Shown: positions 1 through 6,187, counted from the stretch's first letter. The stretch: DNA of 6,905 nt from an uncultured Chloroflexota bacterium (GCA_903924005.1 CAIXZV010000424.1:1-6905), one strand, 5' to 3'. Made by a program: numbers and translations. The notes: a model not told the origin generated them from the letters alone.

Positions 1-598
1 CCCAGTTGAGGAACCCGACATGCAGCACGCCGGCGAGGCTTGCGAGGCTCCCCTCCCCCGCGATCCACAGCAGGACGGCGCCGAGCGTGTAGCCAATGGT
101 CATCGCGCTCATCATCCCCAACGGGCGCCGAAGCGAGATCGCCGCGATCTTGGCGCTGTCGGGCTGGTAGAAGTACGCCGCCTCAAGCTTGTGGGCAACG
201 AGGATGTCGCGACCGAAGCGGGCGTTGATCGCGCGCTCCAGATACTCCGCGTGGCGGCGGGCAAAGACCGTGTAGTAGAAGAGGTAGCCGGTCTCGAGGA
301 AGGCGAAGGGAACAAGGAACGGGACGCCGATGACGGCCTCGCGGGCGATGTTGGCGTTGGACAGGAGCAGCAGCGCGAGGCTGACCAGCGTCCAGGTGCG
401 GATCCGCTCGAAGAACCGCTCCGAGTAGCCAAACAGCATCCCGCGCATCCGCGTGAGTTGGTCAGTTAGGAGACGGAGCTCCTCGATGTCGGCGAGTGTG
501 GGGTCCGGACGCGGCGCCGGGCCTTCGGCGGCTTCCGCGGCCGACGCGGCGGCTTCGACGTTGGCTTCGACCTGGGCTTCCGGGGTGTTCGTGTCCAT
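1..598 (-). CDS. Multi-pass membrane protein, N-terminal part (runs off left edge)
   Basis: An open frame of 199 codons reads leftward from ATG at 598 to base 1 with no stop, so the C-terminus is missing. I do not recognise the family. Residues 1-35 are Ala/Glu/Pro-rich and probably disordered. Residues 37-67 look like an amphipathic charged helix. Hydrophobic stretches lie at about 68-86, 89-112 and 163-181, and another may begin near 185. A charged loop of about 50 residues (113-160, with an RRHAEYLERAINARFGRD segment) lies between the second and third helices and is probably cytoplasmic. The start is favoured because TAGACT lies 7 nt upstream on the minus strand, the same arrangement as at two other genes here. 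There is no convincing Shine-Dalgarno; the alternative starts M51 and M54 would remove only the low-complexity leader. It is divergent from the gene at 720. The reading frame is firm, the function unknown. Confidence 0.8.
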   Translation of the reverse strand, partial: MDTNTPEAQVEANVEAAASAAEAAEGPAPRPDPTLADIEELRLLTDQLTRMRGMLFGYSERFFERIRTWTLVSLALLLLSNANIAREAVIGVPFLVPFAFLETGYLFYYTVFARRHAEYLERAINARFGRDILVAHKLEAAYFYQPDSAKIAAISLRRPLGMMSAMTIGYTLGAVLLWIAGEGSLASLAGVLHVGFLNW

Positions 599-605
599 CC
601 GCTCG

Positions 606-611
606 AGTCTA
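606..611 (-). promoter_or_regulatory. Candidate -10 box of a leaderless transcript
   Basis: Read on the minus strand the bases are TAGACT, separated by 7 nt from the ATG at 598. This places the expected transcription start on or next to the start codon. No good -35 hexamer is visible 16-18 nt further upstream. The support is the position and the recurrence of the same hexamer before the gene starting at 4547. Confidence 0.45.
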
Positions 612-709
612 GCGCGGGCCAATCCGTGCGCGATGTGCCGCACGGTCGTAGAGTCCGGGCCAAGCGGTCCCGTCGGCCCATGACGCCGAGTTCGCACCGC
701 AGTTGGCCC

Positions 710-714
710 GGAGG
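710..714 (+). promoter_or_regulatory. Ribosome binding site for the 720 gene
   Basis: GGAGG ends 5 nt before the ATG at 720. It is the clearest Shine-Dalgarno in the window and fixes this start. It contrasts with the minus-strand genes that lack one. A weak -10-like TAGAGT lies at 649-654 without a recognisable -35. Confidence 0.7.
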
Positions 715-719
715 CTTCG

Positions 720-1172
720 ATGGCGATCAGCTTCGAACACGTCCCCCATCCGCGAATCGAGTCGCGCAAGGAGACCGGTGCCCCCAAGGCCGCCGACGAG
801 CACGTGGGCGTCAACGGCAAGATCGCCCTGACGCTCACCACCGTGGTTGGGACCATGTGGTGCGCCTATGCGTTTGCGGTGCTGGCGCTGGTTGCGCTGC
901 CCGCGGCACTCGGGTCCGGCAACCTGCAGACGATGATCTCGTGGGTCAGCCAGACGTTTATCCAGCTGGTCATGCTGTCGGTGATCATGGTGGGCCAGAA
1001 CATCCTGTCGAAGGCATCGGACAAGCGGGCCGAGATGACCTACAAGGACGCTGACGCGACCTTCCACGAGGCCGGGCAGATCCAGAGTCACCTCAAGGAG
1101 CAGGACGCGGCGCTCAACGCGCTGCTGGACAAGGTTGCGGCCCTGGAGGCGGCGCTCATCGCGAAGGCGTAG
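720..1172 (+). CDS. Small two-helix membrane protein, DUF1003/low-affinity iron permease-like
   Basis: This 150-residue protein has a hydrophilic N-terminus (1-33), two hydrophobic helices at about 35-63 and 72-95, and a charged C-terminal helix (about 100-148) with coiled-coil-like spacing. The segment WVSQTFIQLVMLSVIMVGQN followed by SKASDKRAEMTYKDAD resembles, from memory, small actinobacterial and Chloroflexota proteins annotated as DUF1003-like or low-affinity iron permease-like. In those proteins a second helix ending in a QN pair precedes a charged D-R-A-E helix. No enzymatic motif is visible, and membrane insertion with a cytoplasmic coiled tail is an inference. The start is set by GGAGG 5 nt upstream. 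It stands alone on the plus strand, divergent from the gene ending at 598 and convergent with the cluster ending at 1396. The CDS is near certain; the family name is tentative. Confidence 0.85.
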   Translation: MAISFEHVPHPRIESRKETGAPKAADEHVGVNGKIALTLTTVVGTMWCAYAFAVLALVALPAALGSGNLQTMISWVSQTFIQLVMLSVIMVGQNILSKASDKRAEMTYKDADATFHEAGQIQSHLKEQDAALNALLDKVAALEAALIAKA

Positions 1173-1203
1173 CGGCCGCAGGTCTGGCCGGTCGGCCGCA
1201 CAT

Positions 1204-1364
1204 TTCACTAGGAGTGAACAAGCCGCGCCGTTTCGGGGACATATCGGGCGAATCCGGATCCGAAACCCGCCTCTTCAGGCTGTTTCGGCGCTTCGGAACC
1301 CCCAGTTTCCACTAGGAGTGAACACGGGTGGCACTGCGGCGCCAATCTGTTCATTAGGTTTGAA
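1204..1364. repeat. Three operator-like palindromes TTCACT-AGG-AGTGAA
   Basis: Copy 1 (1204-1218) is a perfect 6-bp inverted repeat around AGG. Copy 2 shares the 15 bases CACTAGGAGTGAACA with copy 1 (1206-1220 and 1310-1324), but its left outer arm is displaced by one extra C. Copy 3 (1350-1364, TTCATT-AGG-TTTGAA) is degenerate, keeping the AGG centre and the TTCA/TGAA ends. The centres lie at 1211, 1315 and 1357, so the gaps are 104 and 42 bp, close to whole numbers of helical turns. The shape suggests a dimeric helix-turn-helix repressor site. However, no promoter or divergent gene lies beside them, so they could also be a dispersed genomic repeat. Confidence 0.5.
1260..1288. terminator. 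Strong hairpin in the convergent gap
   Basis: CCGAAAC (1260-1266) pairs perfectly with GTTTCGG (1282-1288). Inside, GCCT (1269-1272) pairs with AGGC (1277-1280) around a CTTC loop, leaving a small cc/t internal bulge. It lies 88 bp downstream of the plus-strand gene and can form in either transcript. Neither side has a T-run, so it may be a transcript-end stabiliser or a Rho-assisted terminator rather than a classical intrinsic one. Confidence 0.45.
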
Positions 1365-1387
1365 AAGTTGCCGCTCCGGCGGACGGC
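1363..1387 (-). terminator. Probable intrinsic terminator of the minus-strand cluster
   Basis: On the minus strand, just past the stop at 1396, GCCGT pairs with GCGGC (with one G-T wobble) around an 8-nt loop. AACTTTTC follows, giving a short T-run. The stem is short, so confidence is moderate, but the location directly after the last gene of the cluster fits. Confidence 0.45.
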
Positions 1388-1395
1388 GTCAGCTG

Positions 1396-1776
1396 TCAGC
1401 CCGACGCGGGCCTACACCCGGAGAGCAGGGTGACAGCAGCACGTCGCTGGCCGCCGTCATGGAGATCGAACACCACCACGTAGCCGCCTGCGCCGTTGCC
1501 CAGGGAGTCGCCGGACGCTGGCGTGCGCGCAACCGCGTAGACGGCCGTGGCCGCGATAGGCGGCGGCGAGGCGCCCCAGAGATCGGCGCTCGCGCAGGCG
1601 GCTAGGTCTGCGCACGTGTAGGCGACGCCAGACGCAATCGGCTGACCGGCGACACAAGCAAGCCGACTGCCCAACTCGGGGGTCGTGTCGCGGCGCGGCT
1701 GGCCAACCAGGTAAAGCGCGCCGACCAGCAGCAGCAGCGCCGCTGCGGCTACAGCCAGGAGTCCCCCACGCGCCAT
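1396..1776 (-). CDS. Small membrane-anchored or exported protein of unknown function
   Basis: A 126-residue protein. Residues 5-24 are an Ala/Leu-rich hydrophobic helix with one Arg at position 3, a signal anchor or uncleaved signal peptide. No lipobox Cys follows. The rest is a small extracytoplasmic domain with five Cys (in the LACVAG, YTCADLAAC and LSGC segments), enough for two disulfides. The final third has a VVVFDLHDGGQRRAAVTLL strand-like stretch. I do not recognise the family. The ATG at 1776 is 2 nt beyond the proC stop (1779-1781), so translation is probably coupled to proC. GGAGAAG inside the proC end, about 17 nt upstream, is the only possible ribosome site. It is the last gene of the cluster and is followed by a terminator. 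Third positions are G/C-rich in this frame, which supports coding. Confidence 0.72.
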   Translation of the reverse strand: MARGGLLAVAAAALLLLVGALYLVGQPRRDTTPELGSRLACVAGQPIASGVAYTCADLAACASADLWGASPPPIAATAVYAVARTPASGDSLGNGAGGYVVVFDLHDGGQRRAAVTLLSGCRPASG

Positions 1777-1778
1777 GG

Positions 1779-2678
<900 letters not shown>

Positions 2679-2685
2679 CGGGCGG

Positions 2686-2691
2686 AGGATA
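2686..2691 (-). promoter_or_regulatory. Candidate -10 box of proC (leaderless type)
   Basis: Minus-strand TATCCT lies 7 nt before the ATG at 2678. Sixteen nt further upstream is ATGACC (four of six matches to TTGACA), which falls inside the 12-bp repeat array. Together they would give a transcript starting at or beside the start codon, consistent with the missing Shine-Dalgarno. Confidence 0.5.
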
Positions 2692-2700
2692 ACAGAGCGT

Positions 2701-2760
2701 TCCGCCGGGTCATCCGCAGGGTCATCCGCCGGGTCATCCGCCGTGTCATCCGCCGTGTCA
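2701..2760. repeat. Five 12-bp tandem units between methyltransferase and proC
   Basis: Five exactly 12-bp units of consensus TCCGCCGGGTCA (plus strand) start at 2701, 2713, 2725, 2737 and 2749. They differ only at two positions: units 4 and 5 have T for G, and unit 2 has A for C. The last unit's TCA (2758-2760) is the methyltransferase stop codon read on the minus strand, so every unit carries an in-frame TGA. Each unit also contributes a GGATGAC segment, and the proximal one serves as the -35-like element of proC. Confidence 0.9.
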
Positions 2761-3603
2761 GACGGCTGTGGCGGAACCAGTGAGGAAGAACCGACCTGTC
2801 GGGCGAAGCTGGACGCTGTCGAAGCCGGCGCGGCCGAGGGCGGCCTCAACGACACCGGGCTCATGCGTGGTCCAGGAGATGCCGGGCGGAGGGCCGCCAG
2901 CCGTGTCCGGCAGAAGCTCGATGACGGCCAGCAGGCCGCCCGGACGGAGCCGGCGACGAAGGGTCACCGCGGCCGTGTCCAGCCCTGCGCCGCGGACGCG
3001 GCCCAGCAGAAACGCGGCAACGAGCGCATCCGCACCGGGGTCGTCTTGGGCCACGGCGCCCCACGGGTCCGCAAGGTGGAGATGGGCGCGGAGGCGATGC
3101 GCGACAAGGCGGTCGCGCGCGAGGTCCAGCGCCTCGCCGTCGGCGTCCGACGCGTGGAGTTCGCCCTTCGTCGCAAGCAGCGGGGAGAAGAACCCCACCC
3201 CCGCGGCGGGCTCCAGCACACGCCCGGCGAGCGGCAGTTCGTCAAGCCAGCGCGTGACAACGTCAAGTTCGGCCGCCCACGCTGCGTCGTGGATGGCGCC
3301 GCGCTCAAACAGGTCGCGGCGGAGGAACCAGTCCCCCGGGAAGGCGGGCACCGGCGGTGGGGCCGGGGCAAGGGCGCGCTGCTTTGGTGCCGACGCGGCG
3401 ACGGGTGCGGACCCAGGCGTTGTGACGCCCGCCGCACCGCGCGCGGTGATGGCATCGCGGAGCCTCCCGCGCAGAAACTGGTTTGTCCCGGCCTTCCCCA
3501 GACACGTGGGGCAGAGTTGGGCCCAGCCTTCAAGGTCGCCCGGTGTTCGGACGGTCCAGGCCTCGCCGCACCAGAGGCAGTCGAAGCGAGTCCGAAAGGC
3601 CAT
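2758..3603 (-). CDS. Zinc-ribbon plus class I SAM-dependent methyltransferase
   Basis: A 281-residue protein in two parts. The N-terminal zinc ribbon has CLWC (C9, C12) and CPTC (C31, C34), and a conserved-looking GTNQFLR segment follows. A Pro/Ala linker spans about 57-90. The class I methyltransferase fold follows: VLEPAAGVGFF (129-139) is the SAM-binding motif I, ASDAD (151-155) the acidic motif II, DALVAAFLLGRV the strand-4 region, and LRRRLRPGGLLAVIELLPD the post-motif typical of small-molecule methyltransferases. The substrate cannot be read from the sequence. The start chosen is ATG 3603, which shares one base with the stop of the upstream gene (TGATG) and so suggests translational coupling; an in-frame ATG at 3621 would only add MGPSGL. 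The stop lies in the 12-bp repeat array. It could be a general cytoplasmic enzyme; the ribbon may bind nucleic acid or protein. Confidence 0.85.
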   Translation of the reverse strand: MAFRTRFDCLWCGEAWTVRTPGDLEGWAQLCPTCLGKAGTNQFLRGRLRDAITARGAAGVTTPGSAPVAASAPKQRALAPAPPPVPAFPGDWFLRRDLFERGAIHDAAWAAELDVVTRWLDELPLAGRVLEPAAGVGFFSPLLATKGELHASDADGEALDLARDRLVAHRLRAHLHLADPWGAVAQDDPGADALVAAFLLGRVRGAGLDTAAVTLRRRLRPGGLLAVIELLPDTAGGPPPGISWTTHEPGVVEAALGRAGFDSVQLRPTGRFFLTGSATAV

Positions 3604-4547
3604 CAGCCCAGACGGACCCACGACGCCGGCGGCGCCATGCCGTCAAACGCCAGCGGGTCTACCAGCTCGGACAGCACCTCGATGCCGTCGACGATCCGCA
3701 GCCCCTGATGCGTGAAGTACGCGGCAGCATCAACGGCAAACACGCGACCCGCGCGCACGGCCGCCAAGTCGGCCCAGCCATCGGGGCGCGGCAGCGCGAG
3801 CCATGCGGCCATCGTGCCCGGCAAATCGTGGCCCTGCGGCATCAACACGAGGATCTCGGGGTCAAGGTCTCGCACGGCGTCCCAGCCCAGAGGCGCGGGT
3901 CGGGCGCCCTCGCGGCCAAACAGCTCCCAGCCGCCCGCCAGCCGAACCTGCTCGGGCACCGCCCAGCCAGTCCCGTAGGGCTGGTCCAGCCAGCCAAGCG
4001 CGCCAACACGCGGTGCAACAAACCCGCGGTCCCGACGGCCCACAACAATGGCCTCCACCGCCGCCAATCGCTCCCGCAGACCGATGACGACATCCATCGC
4101 CTCGTCCTCGGTCTCGGTCATCGCGCCAACGCCCTGCACCGCGTTGATCACGCCCTCAACGGTGACGGCGTCAATTGCGAGGACATCCACCTCGCGGCCA
4201 AAACCGGCAACCATCGCGCGCGCCTCTCGGCTGCCCGTGGCGCACACCTGTCGCAGGTCCGACACGATCACGAGGTCCGGCTCAGCGGCCGCCATCGCCT
4301 CCCCATCGACAACCAGCAGCGGCTCGCCGCCGGGCTCGCCTCGGGGGCCGGTTGGCGCGGCGGGCTCCACAGTCTCGGCGCCGGACGAGGCGGGCGCACC
4401 CGCGGGTCGGCGGGCGACAACCGTCATCCACTCGGCAGGGCTAAAGCCCGGCGTCTCGCAGAGCTCGGTGACCCCCACCACGTCCGGCCCAAGGCCAAGC
4501 GCGAGGAGGATCTCAGTGGCGGCCGGGAGCAGGGAGACGATGCGCAC
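3603..4547 (-). CDS. BtuF/FepB-like periplasmic-binding-protein fold, no signal peptide
   Basis: A 314-residue protein whose N-terminus, MRIVSLLPAATEILLALGLG, matches the opening of the cobalamin/ferric-siderophore substrate-binding family (BtuF/FepB, COG0614). Later landmarks fit a two-lobed binding fold joined by a long helix: AAAEPDLVIVSD (first-lobe strand), the GREVDVLAID strand, WDAVRDLDPEILVLMPQG (second lobe) and VRAGRVFAVDAAAYF near the end. There is no signal peptide or lipobox, so it appears cytoplasmic. Such signal-less relatives are common and often labelled cobalamin-binding protein, and no permease or ATPase gene sits next to it. The insertion at about 48-75 (PAGAPASSGAETVEPAAP and following) is low-complexity. 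The start is GTG 4547, supported by the family N-terminus and by TAGACT 6 nt upstream. The end overlaps the methyltransferase start by one base. Ligand and role are unknown. Confidence 0.85.
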   Translation of the reverse strand: MRIVSLLPAATEILLALGLGPDVVGVTELCETPGFSPAEWMTVVARRPAGAPASSGAETVEPAAPTGPRGEPGGEPLLVVDGEAMAAAEPDLVIVSDLRQVCATGSREARAMVAGFGREVDVLAIDAVTVEGVINAVQGVGAMTETEDEAMDVVIGLRERLAAVEAIVVGRRDRGFVAPRVGALGWLDQPYGTGWAVPEQVRLAGGWELFGREGARPAPLGWDAVRDLDPEILVLMPQGHDLPGTMAAWLALPRPDGWADLAAVRAGRVFAVDAAAYFTHQGLRIVDGIEVLSELVDPLAFDGMAPPASWVRLG

Positions 4548-4553
4548 GCACAG

Positions 4554-4559
4554 AGTCTA
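4554..4559 (-). promoter_or_regulatory. Candidate -10 box of the BtuF-like gene (leaderless type)
   Basis: Minus-strand TAGACT is separated by 6 nt from the GTG at 4547. It is the same hexamer seen before the gene at 598. The -35 region offers only a weak GAC core. No Shine-Dalgarno is present, so a leaderless transcript starting on the G of GTG is the simplest reading. Confidence 0.5.
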
Positions 4560-4633
4560 CGGGCGACCGTGGATACCGGTCTTCCGCGGCTACCGCCGCT
4601 ACCACGCCCCCCTGCGACTGCCCGGGGAATCGA

Positions 4634-4659
4634 AACGGCCCCGCTCACGCGAGGCCGTT
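4634..4659 (-). terminator. Hairpin terminator downstream of fdxA
   Basis: AACGGCC (4634-4640) pairs perfectly with GGCCGTT (4653-4659). Two more pairs form inside past a C-A mismatch, around a 6-nt loop. Read on the minus strand it begins 41 nt after the fdxA stop and is followed by TTCGATT, a weak T-run. It separates fdxA from the BtuF-like gene's own promoter. Confidence 0.55.
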
Positions 4660-4699
4660 GACGGCGCCAGACCGGGCGAACCCAGCCGGTGCGCGGTGA

Positions 4700-4987
4700 T
4701 CAGGCGGGCTTGAGGGCGTTCAGCTGCGCTCGCGCGGCAGCCTTGTCAGTGAACCAGATGGCGTCAATGGCGGTATAGCCGGCCCACTCGCCCGGAAGGC
4801 TGTCTTCTGGGAAGATGGCGTTGACGGGGCACTCCGGCTCACAGGCGCCGCAGTCAATGCACTCGTTGGGGTCAATAAAGAGCTTGCGGTCGACCCCTTC
4901 GTCCAGATGGATGCAGTCCACCGGGCAGACGGACACGCATGCGGTGTCCATCACGTCGACGCAGGGCTCGGCGATCACGTACGCCAT
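4700..4987 (-). CDS. fdxA: 7Fe ferredoxin (FdxA type, [3Fe-4S] plus [4Fe-4S])
   Basis: A 95-residue soluble electron carrier. Cysteines C9, C17 and C53 fit the [3Fe-4S] cluster, and C21, C43, C46 and C49 the [4Fe-4S] cluster. Position 12, where an 8Fe ferredoxin has its second Cys, is Val (CVDV), the hallmark of the 7Fe class. The opening MAYVIAEPCVDVMDTACVSV and CIDCGACEPECPVNAI match the mycobacterial FdxA/FdxC type. An extra Cys at 25 (CPVDC) is also usual there. The Ala-rich C-terminal helix (about 77-95) is shorter than in some relatives. ATG 4987 is chosen because the family starts with MxYVI and AGGAG lies at 4999-5003, 11 nt upstream; an in-frame upstream ATG at 5017 would add 10 unrelated residues. 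It lies 116 nt downstream of the cupredoxin gene on the same strand, perhaps co-transcribed. A -10-like TAGGCT at 5049-5054 could give it its own promoter. Redox partners are unknown. Confidence 0.95.
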   Translation of the reverse strand: MAYVIAEPCVDVMDTACVSVCPVDCIHLDEGVDRKLFIDPNECIDCGACEPECPVNAIFPEDSLPGEWAGYTAIDAIWFTDKAAARAQLNALKPA

Positions 4988-5103
4988 GGTCTTGGGGTCT
5001 CCTGAACAGCTTGGCATCGGGCGCCCGGGCGACCGGTGCGCGGAGGAAAGCCTACCACCGAGCGGCGCCTCCGGGGGGATGCCGAAGGGCCCTGCCCGTC
5101 GGG

Positions 5104-5688
5104 CTACGGCGACGACGGCGACGGCGACGCGGAAGCTGTGGCGACCGGCATGGTCAGCACGTTGCCTTTGTCATCCACCAGCCGAACGGGCACCACCATG
5201 CCCTTGGCCCAGTGGCCCGGGATATGGCAGCCGACAAACCAGCCGCCCGGGTCGCTCGCGGCTGTCAGCGGCACAGTCCAGACGATATCGAGCCGCTGAC
5301 CCGAAGCCACAACGATCCGCGTGCCCGTAAAGCCCGCCGGCGGCGGCACCTCGGGCGTTGGCCCGGGCGGGACGTCCACAAGAACCTGCTCCGCCTGCTC
5401 CCAAGCCGCCTGCTGGGCCATCGTCCCCAGGAGCGCCTCGTGGAGCACCAGGCCGCCGTTGATCACGTGGAAGACCACGGTCTCGCCCGGAACCAGGTCG
5501 ATGCGCGAGGGCACGTACGTGTAGTCGCGCGCGATGATGTTGAGCTCGCGCGGCGCAGCGCTGGTGCCGGGGACCGGCGGAGGCGTCTGCGGGACCGCGG
5601 ACGAGCCGCAGGCGGCGATGACGAGGGCGAGCGCTGCGATGGACGCAACGGGGCCGCGGGTGGCGATGAGGCGTTGGGCTCTGTGCAC
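5104..5688 (-). CDS. Cupredoxin-domain lipoprotein (type I copper site)
   Basis: A 194-residue exported protein. Residues 2-12 are basic, 13-26 hydrophobic, and IAAC (24-27) is a lipobox, so C27 should be lipidated and the protein tethered outside the membrane. A Pro-rich linker (33-46) precedes the cupredoxin domain: beta-strand pattern LNIIARDYTYVPSRIDLVPGETVVFHVIN, then H83 in VLHEALLG, and C154, H159 and M164 in CHIPGHWAKGM. These would be the four type I copper ligands (His, Cys, His, Met). The H83-C154 spacing is about 70 residues, longer than in plastocyanin-like domains, because of a PPGPTPEVPPPAG insertion. The tail (183-194) is Ser/Pro-rich. The start is GTG 5688, chosen to give a normal signal peptide. 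The frame is open much further upstream, but that stretch lies in the inverted-repeat segment and lacks coding character. There is no Shine-Dalgarno; CATCAT 6 nt upstream is a weak -10. The protein may serve electron transfer or copper handling; no oxidase gene is adjacent. Confidence 0.88.
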   Translation of the reverse strand: MHRAQRLIATRGPVASIAALALVIAACGSSAVPQTPPPVPGTSAAPRELNIIARDYTYVPSRIDLVPGETVVFHVINGGLVLHEALLGTMAQQAAWEQAEQVLVDVPPGPTPEVPPPAGFTGTRIVVASGQRLDIVWTVPLTAASDPGGWFVGCHIPGHWAKGMVVPVRLVDDKGNVLTMPVATASASPSPSSP

Positions 5689-5820
5689 GGCGCCATGATG
5701 CGGCAGATCGCGCGGGAGCCCGGGGCCGGGGCCGGCAGTTGTCTCTTCGTTCCCATCCAAGCCCGTTGGCGTTCCGCCCCGGTGTATGCACTCCATGTTT
5801 GGCCACGTGGGATCGATGCC

Positions 5821-5846
5821 AGCAAGCCCGTCGAGCAAGCCCGTCG
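5821..5846. repeat. 13-bp tandem duplication
   Basis: AGCAAGCCCGTCG occurs twice head to tail (5821-5833, 5834-5846), followed by a partial third start, AGCA. Since 13 is not a multiple of three, the duplication shifts the reading frame on both strands. Confidence 0.85.
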
Positions 5847-5934
5847 AGCAGGTCCCGCTGTTCCCCGCCCGAGGCTTCCGCGGACTTGATGAGGCCCTTC
5901 GCCACGTCGCCATGCATCCGATGACTGAAGGCGT

Positions 5935-5950
5935 CGACAAGGACTTGTCG
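5935..5950. repeat. 16-bp interrupted palindrome
   Basis: CGACAAG-GA-CTTGTCG is a perfect 7-bp inverted repeat with a 2-nt centre. Its short spacer suits a DNA-binding dimer better than an RNA hairpin. It lies within the inverted-repeat-bounded segment, about 35 bp from that segment's midpoint. Confidence 0.5.
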
Positions 5951-6147
5951 CGGTGCCGGAGGGCCCGTCCACCGACGATCGCATCACCCCGTACCGGGTT
6001 CCATCCCCTGCGGGCAACCATGGAGTGCATACGGGAAGCGCGAGGGCCGGACGGAGCCCAGGAACGGCCTGCGAGGGATCCAGCTGCGGGCCGAGGACCC
6101 GGCGAGGCGAGGGCGGCGGCGCGCCCGCATCGGCAGGCGCACCAGCG

Positions 6148-6187
6148 TTGACACAGCCTTGACATGGCGGGCGGGCGCCCGTAGGTT
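6148..6187 (+). promoter_or_regulatory. Promoter of the PotA-like gene, with doubled TTGACA
   Basis: TTGACA (6159-6164), a 17-nt spacer and TAGGTT (6182-6187) form a near-consensus housekeeping sigma promoter reading toward the ATPase gene. A second TTGACA lies 11 bp upstream at 6148-6153, a phase of about one helical turn. It could be a duplicated -35 element or part of an operator. The expected start near 6194 would leave a leader of about 43 nt before GTG 6237. Confidence 0.7.

Larger units (their letters stand above)
1173..1395. other. Convergent intergenic region with palindromes and hairpins
   Basis: This 223-bp gap separates the 3' ends of the plus-strand gene at 720 and the minus-strand cluster. 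It holds no supported gene. It contains two copies plus one degenerate copy of a TTCACT-AGG-AGTGAA palindrome, a strong hairpin at 1260-1288 and a terminator-like structure at 1363-1387; these are listed separately. An 8-bp palindrome ATCCGGAT (1252-1259) abuts the hairpin. Confidence 0.7.
4548..4699. other. Gap between fdxA and the BtuF-like gene
   Basis: No gene is seen. It holds the fdxA terminator hairpin on its right side and the -10 box of the next gene on its left. A small GCGG-CTA-CCGC hairpin (4586-4596) lies between them and has no evident role. Confidence 0.5.
5784..6032. mobile_element. Possible MITE-like segment bounded by 21-bp inverted repeats
   Basis: Bases 5784-5804 and 6012-6032 are reverse complements at 19 of 21 positions, with the outer 14 (GTATGCACTCCATG and its complement) perfect. 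The enclosed unit is 249 bp and encodes no transposase. Each arm carries an ATG reading inward (MHSM...). I see no clear target-site duplication: the left flank ends ccccggt and the right begins gggaagc. It may instead be a pair of regulator sites or a long-range hairpin arm. Copy number in the genome would decide. Confidence 0.4.

Noticed and set aside
1208..1354. A 48-codon minus-strand ORF in the convergent gap, beginning and ending in palindromes
   Set aside because: It has no ribosome site and no family resemblance, its codon use is not biased like its neighbours, and it overlaps the hairpin at 1260-1288.
2701..2760. CRISPR-like array
   Set aside because: The units are contiguous 12-bp tandem copies with no spacers, so this is a minisatellite and not a CRISPR.
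2679..2864. Longer ProC with a DDPA-repeat N-terminus
   Set aside because: The leader is encoded by the 12-bp tandem repeat and overlaps the methyltransferase gene by 107 bp. The Rossmann motif sits at the usual distance from the internal ATG.
3483..4661. A 392-codon plus-strand open frame over the BtuF-like gene
   Set aside because: It is a shadow of the opposite-strand gene whose family N-terminus is clear; the translation is low-complexity with many His and Arg.
5784..6151. A 121-codon plus-strand ORF starting in the left inverted-repeat arm
   Set aside because: There is no Shine-Dalgarno or promoter, no recognised domain, and the C-terminal half is Arg/Ala/Pro low-complexity. It could still be part of an element, so it is discussed with the inverted repeat instead.
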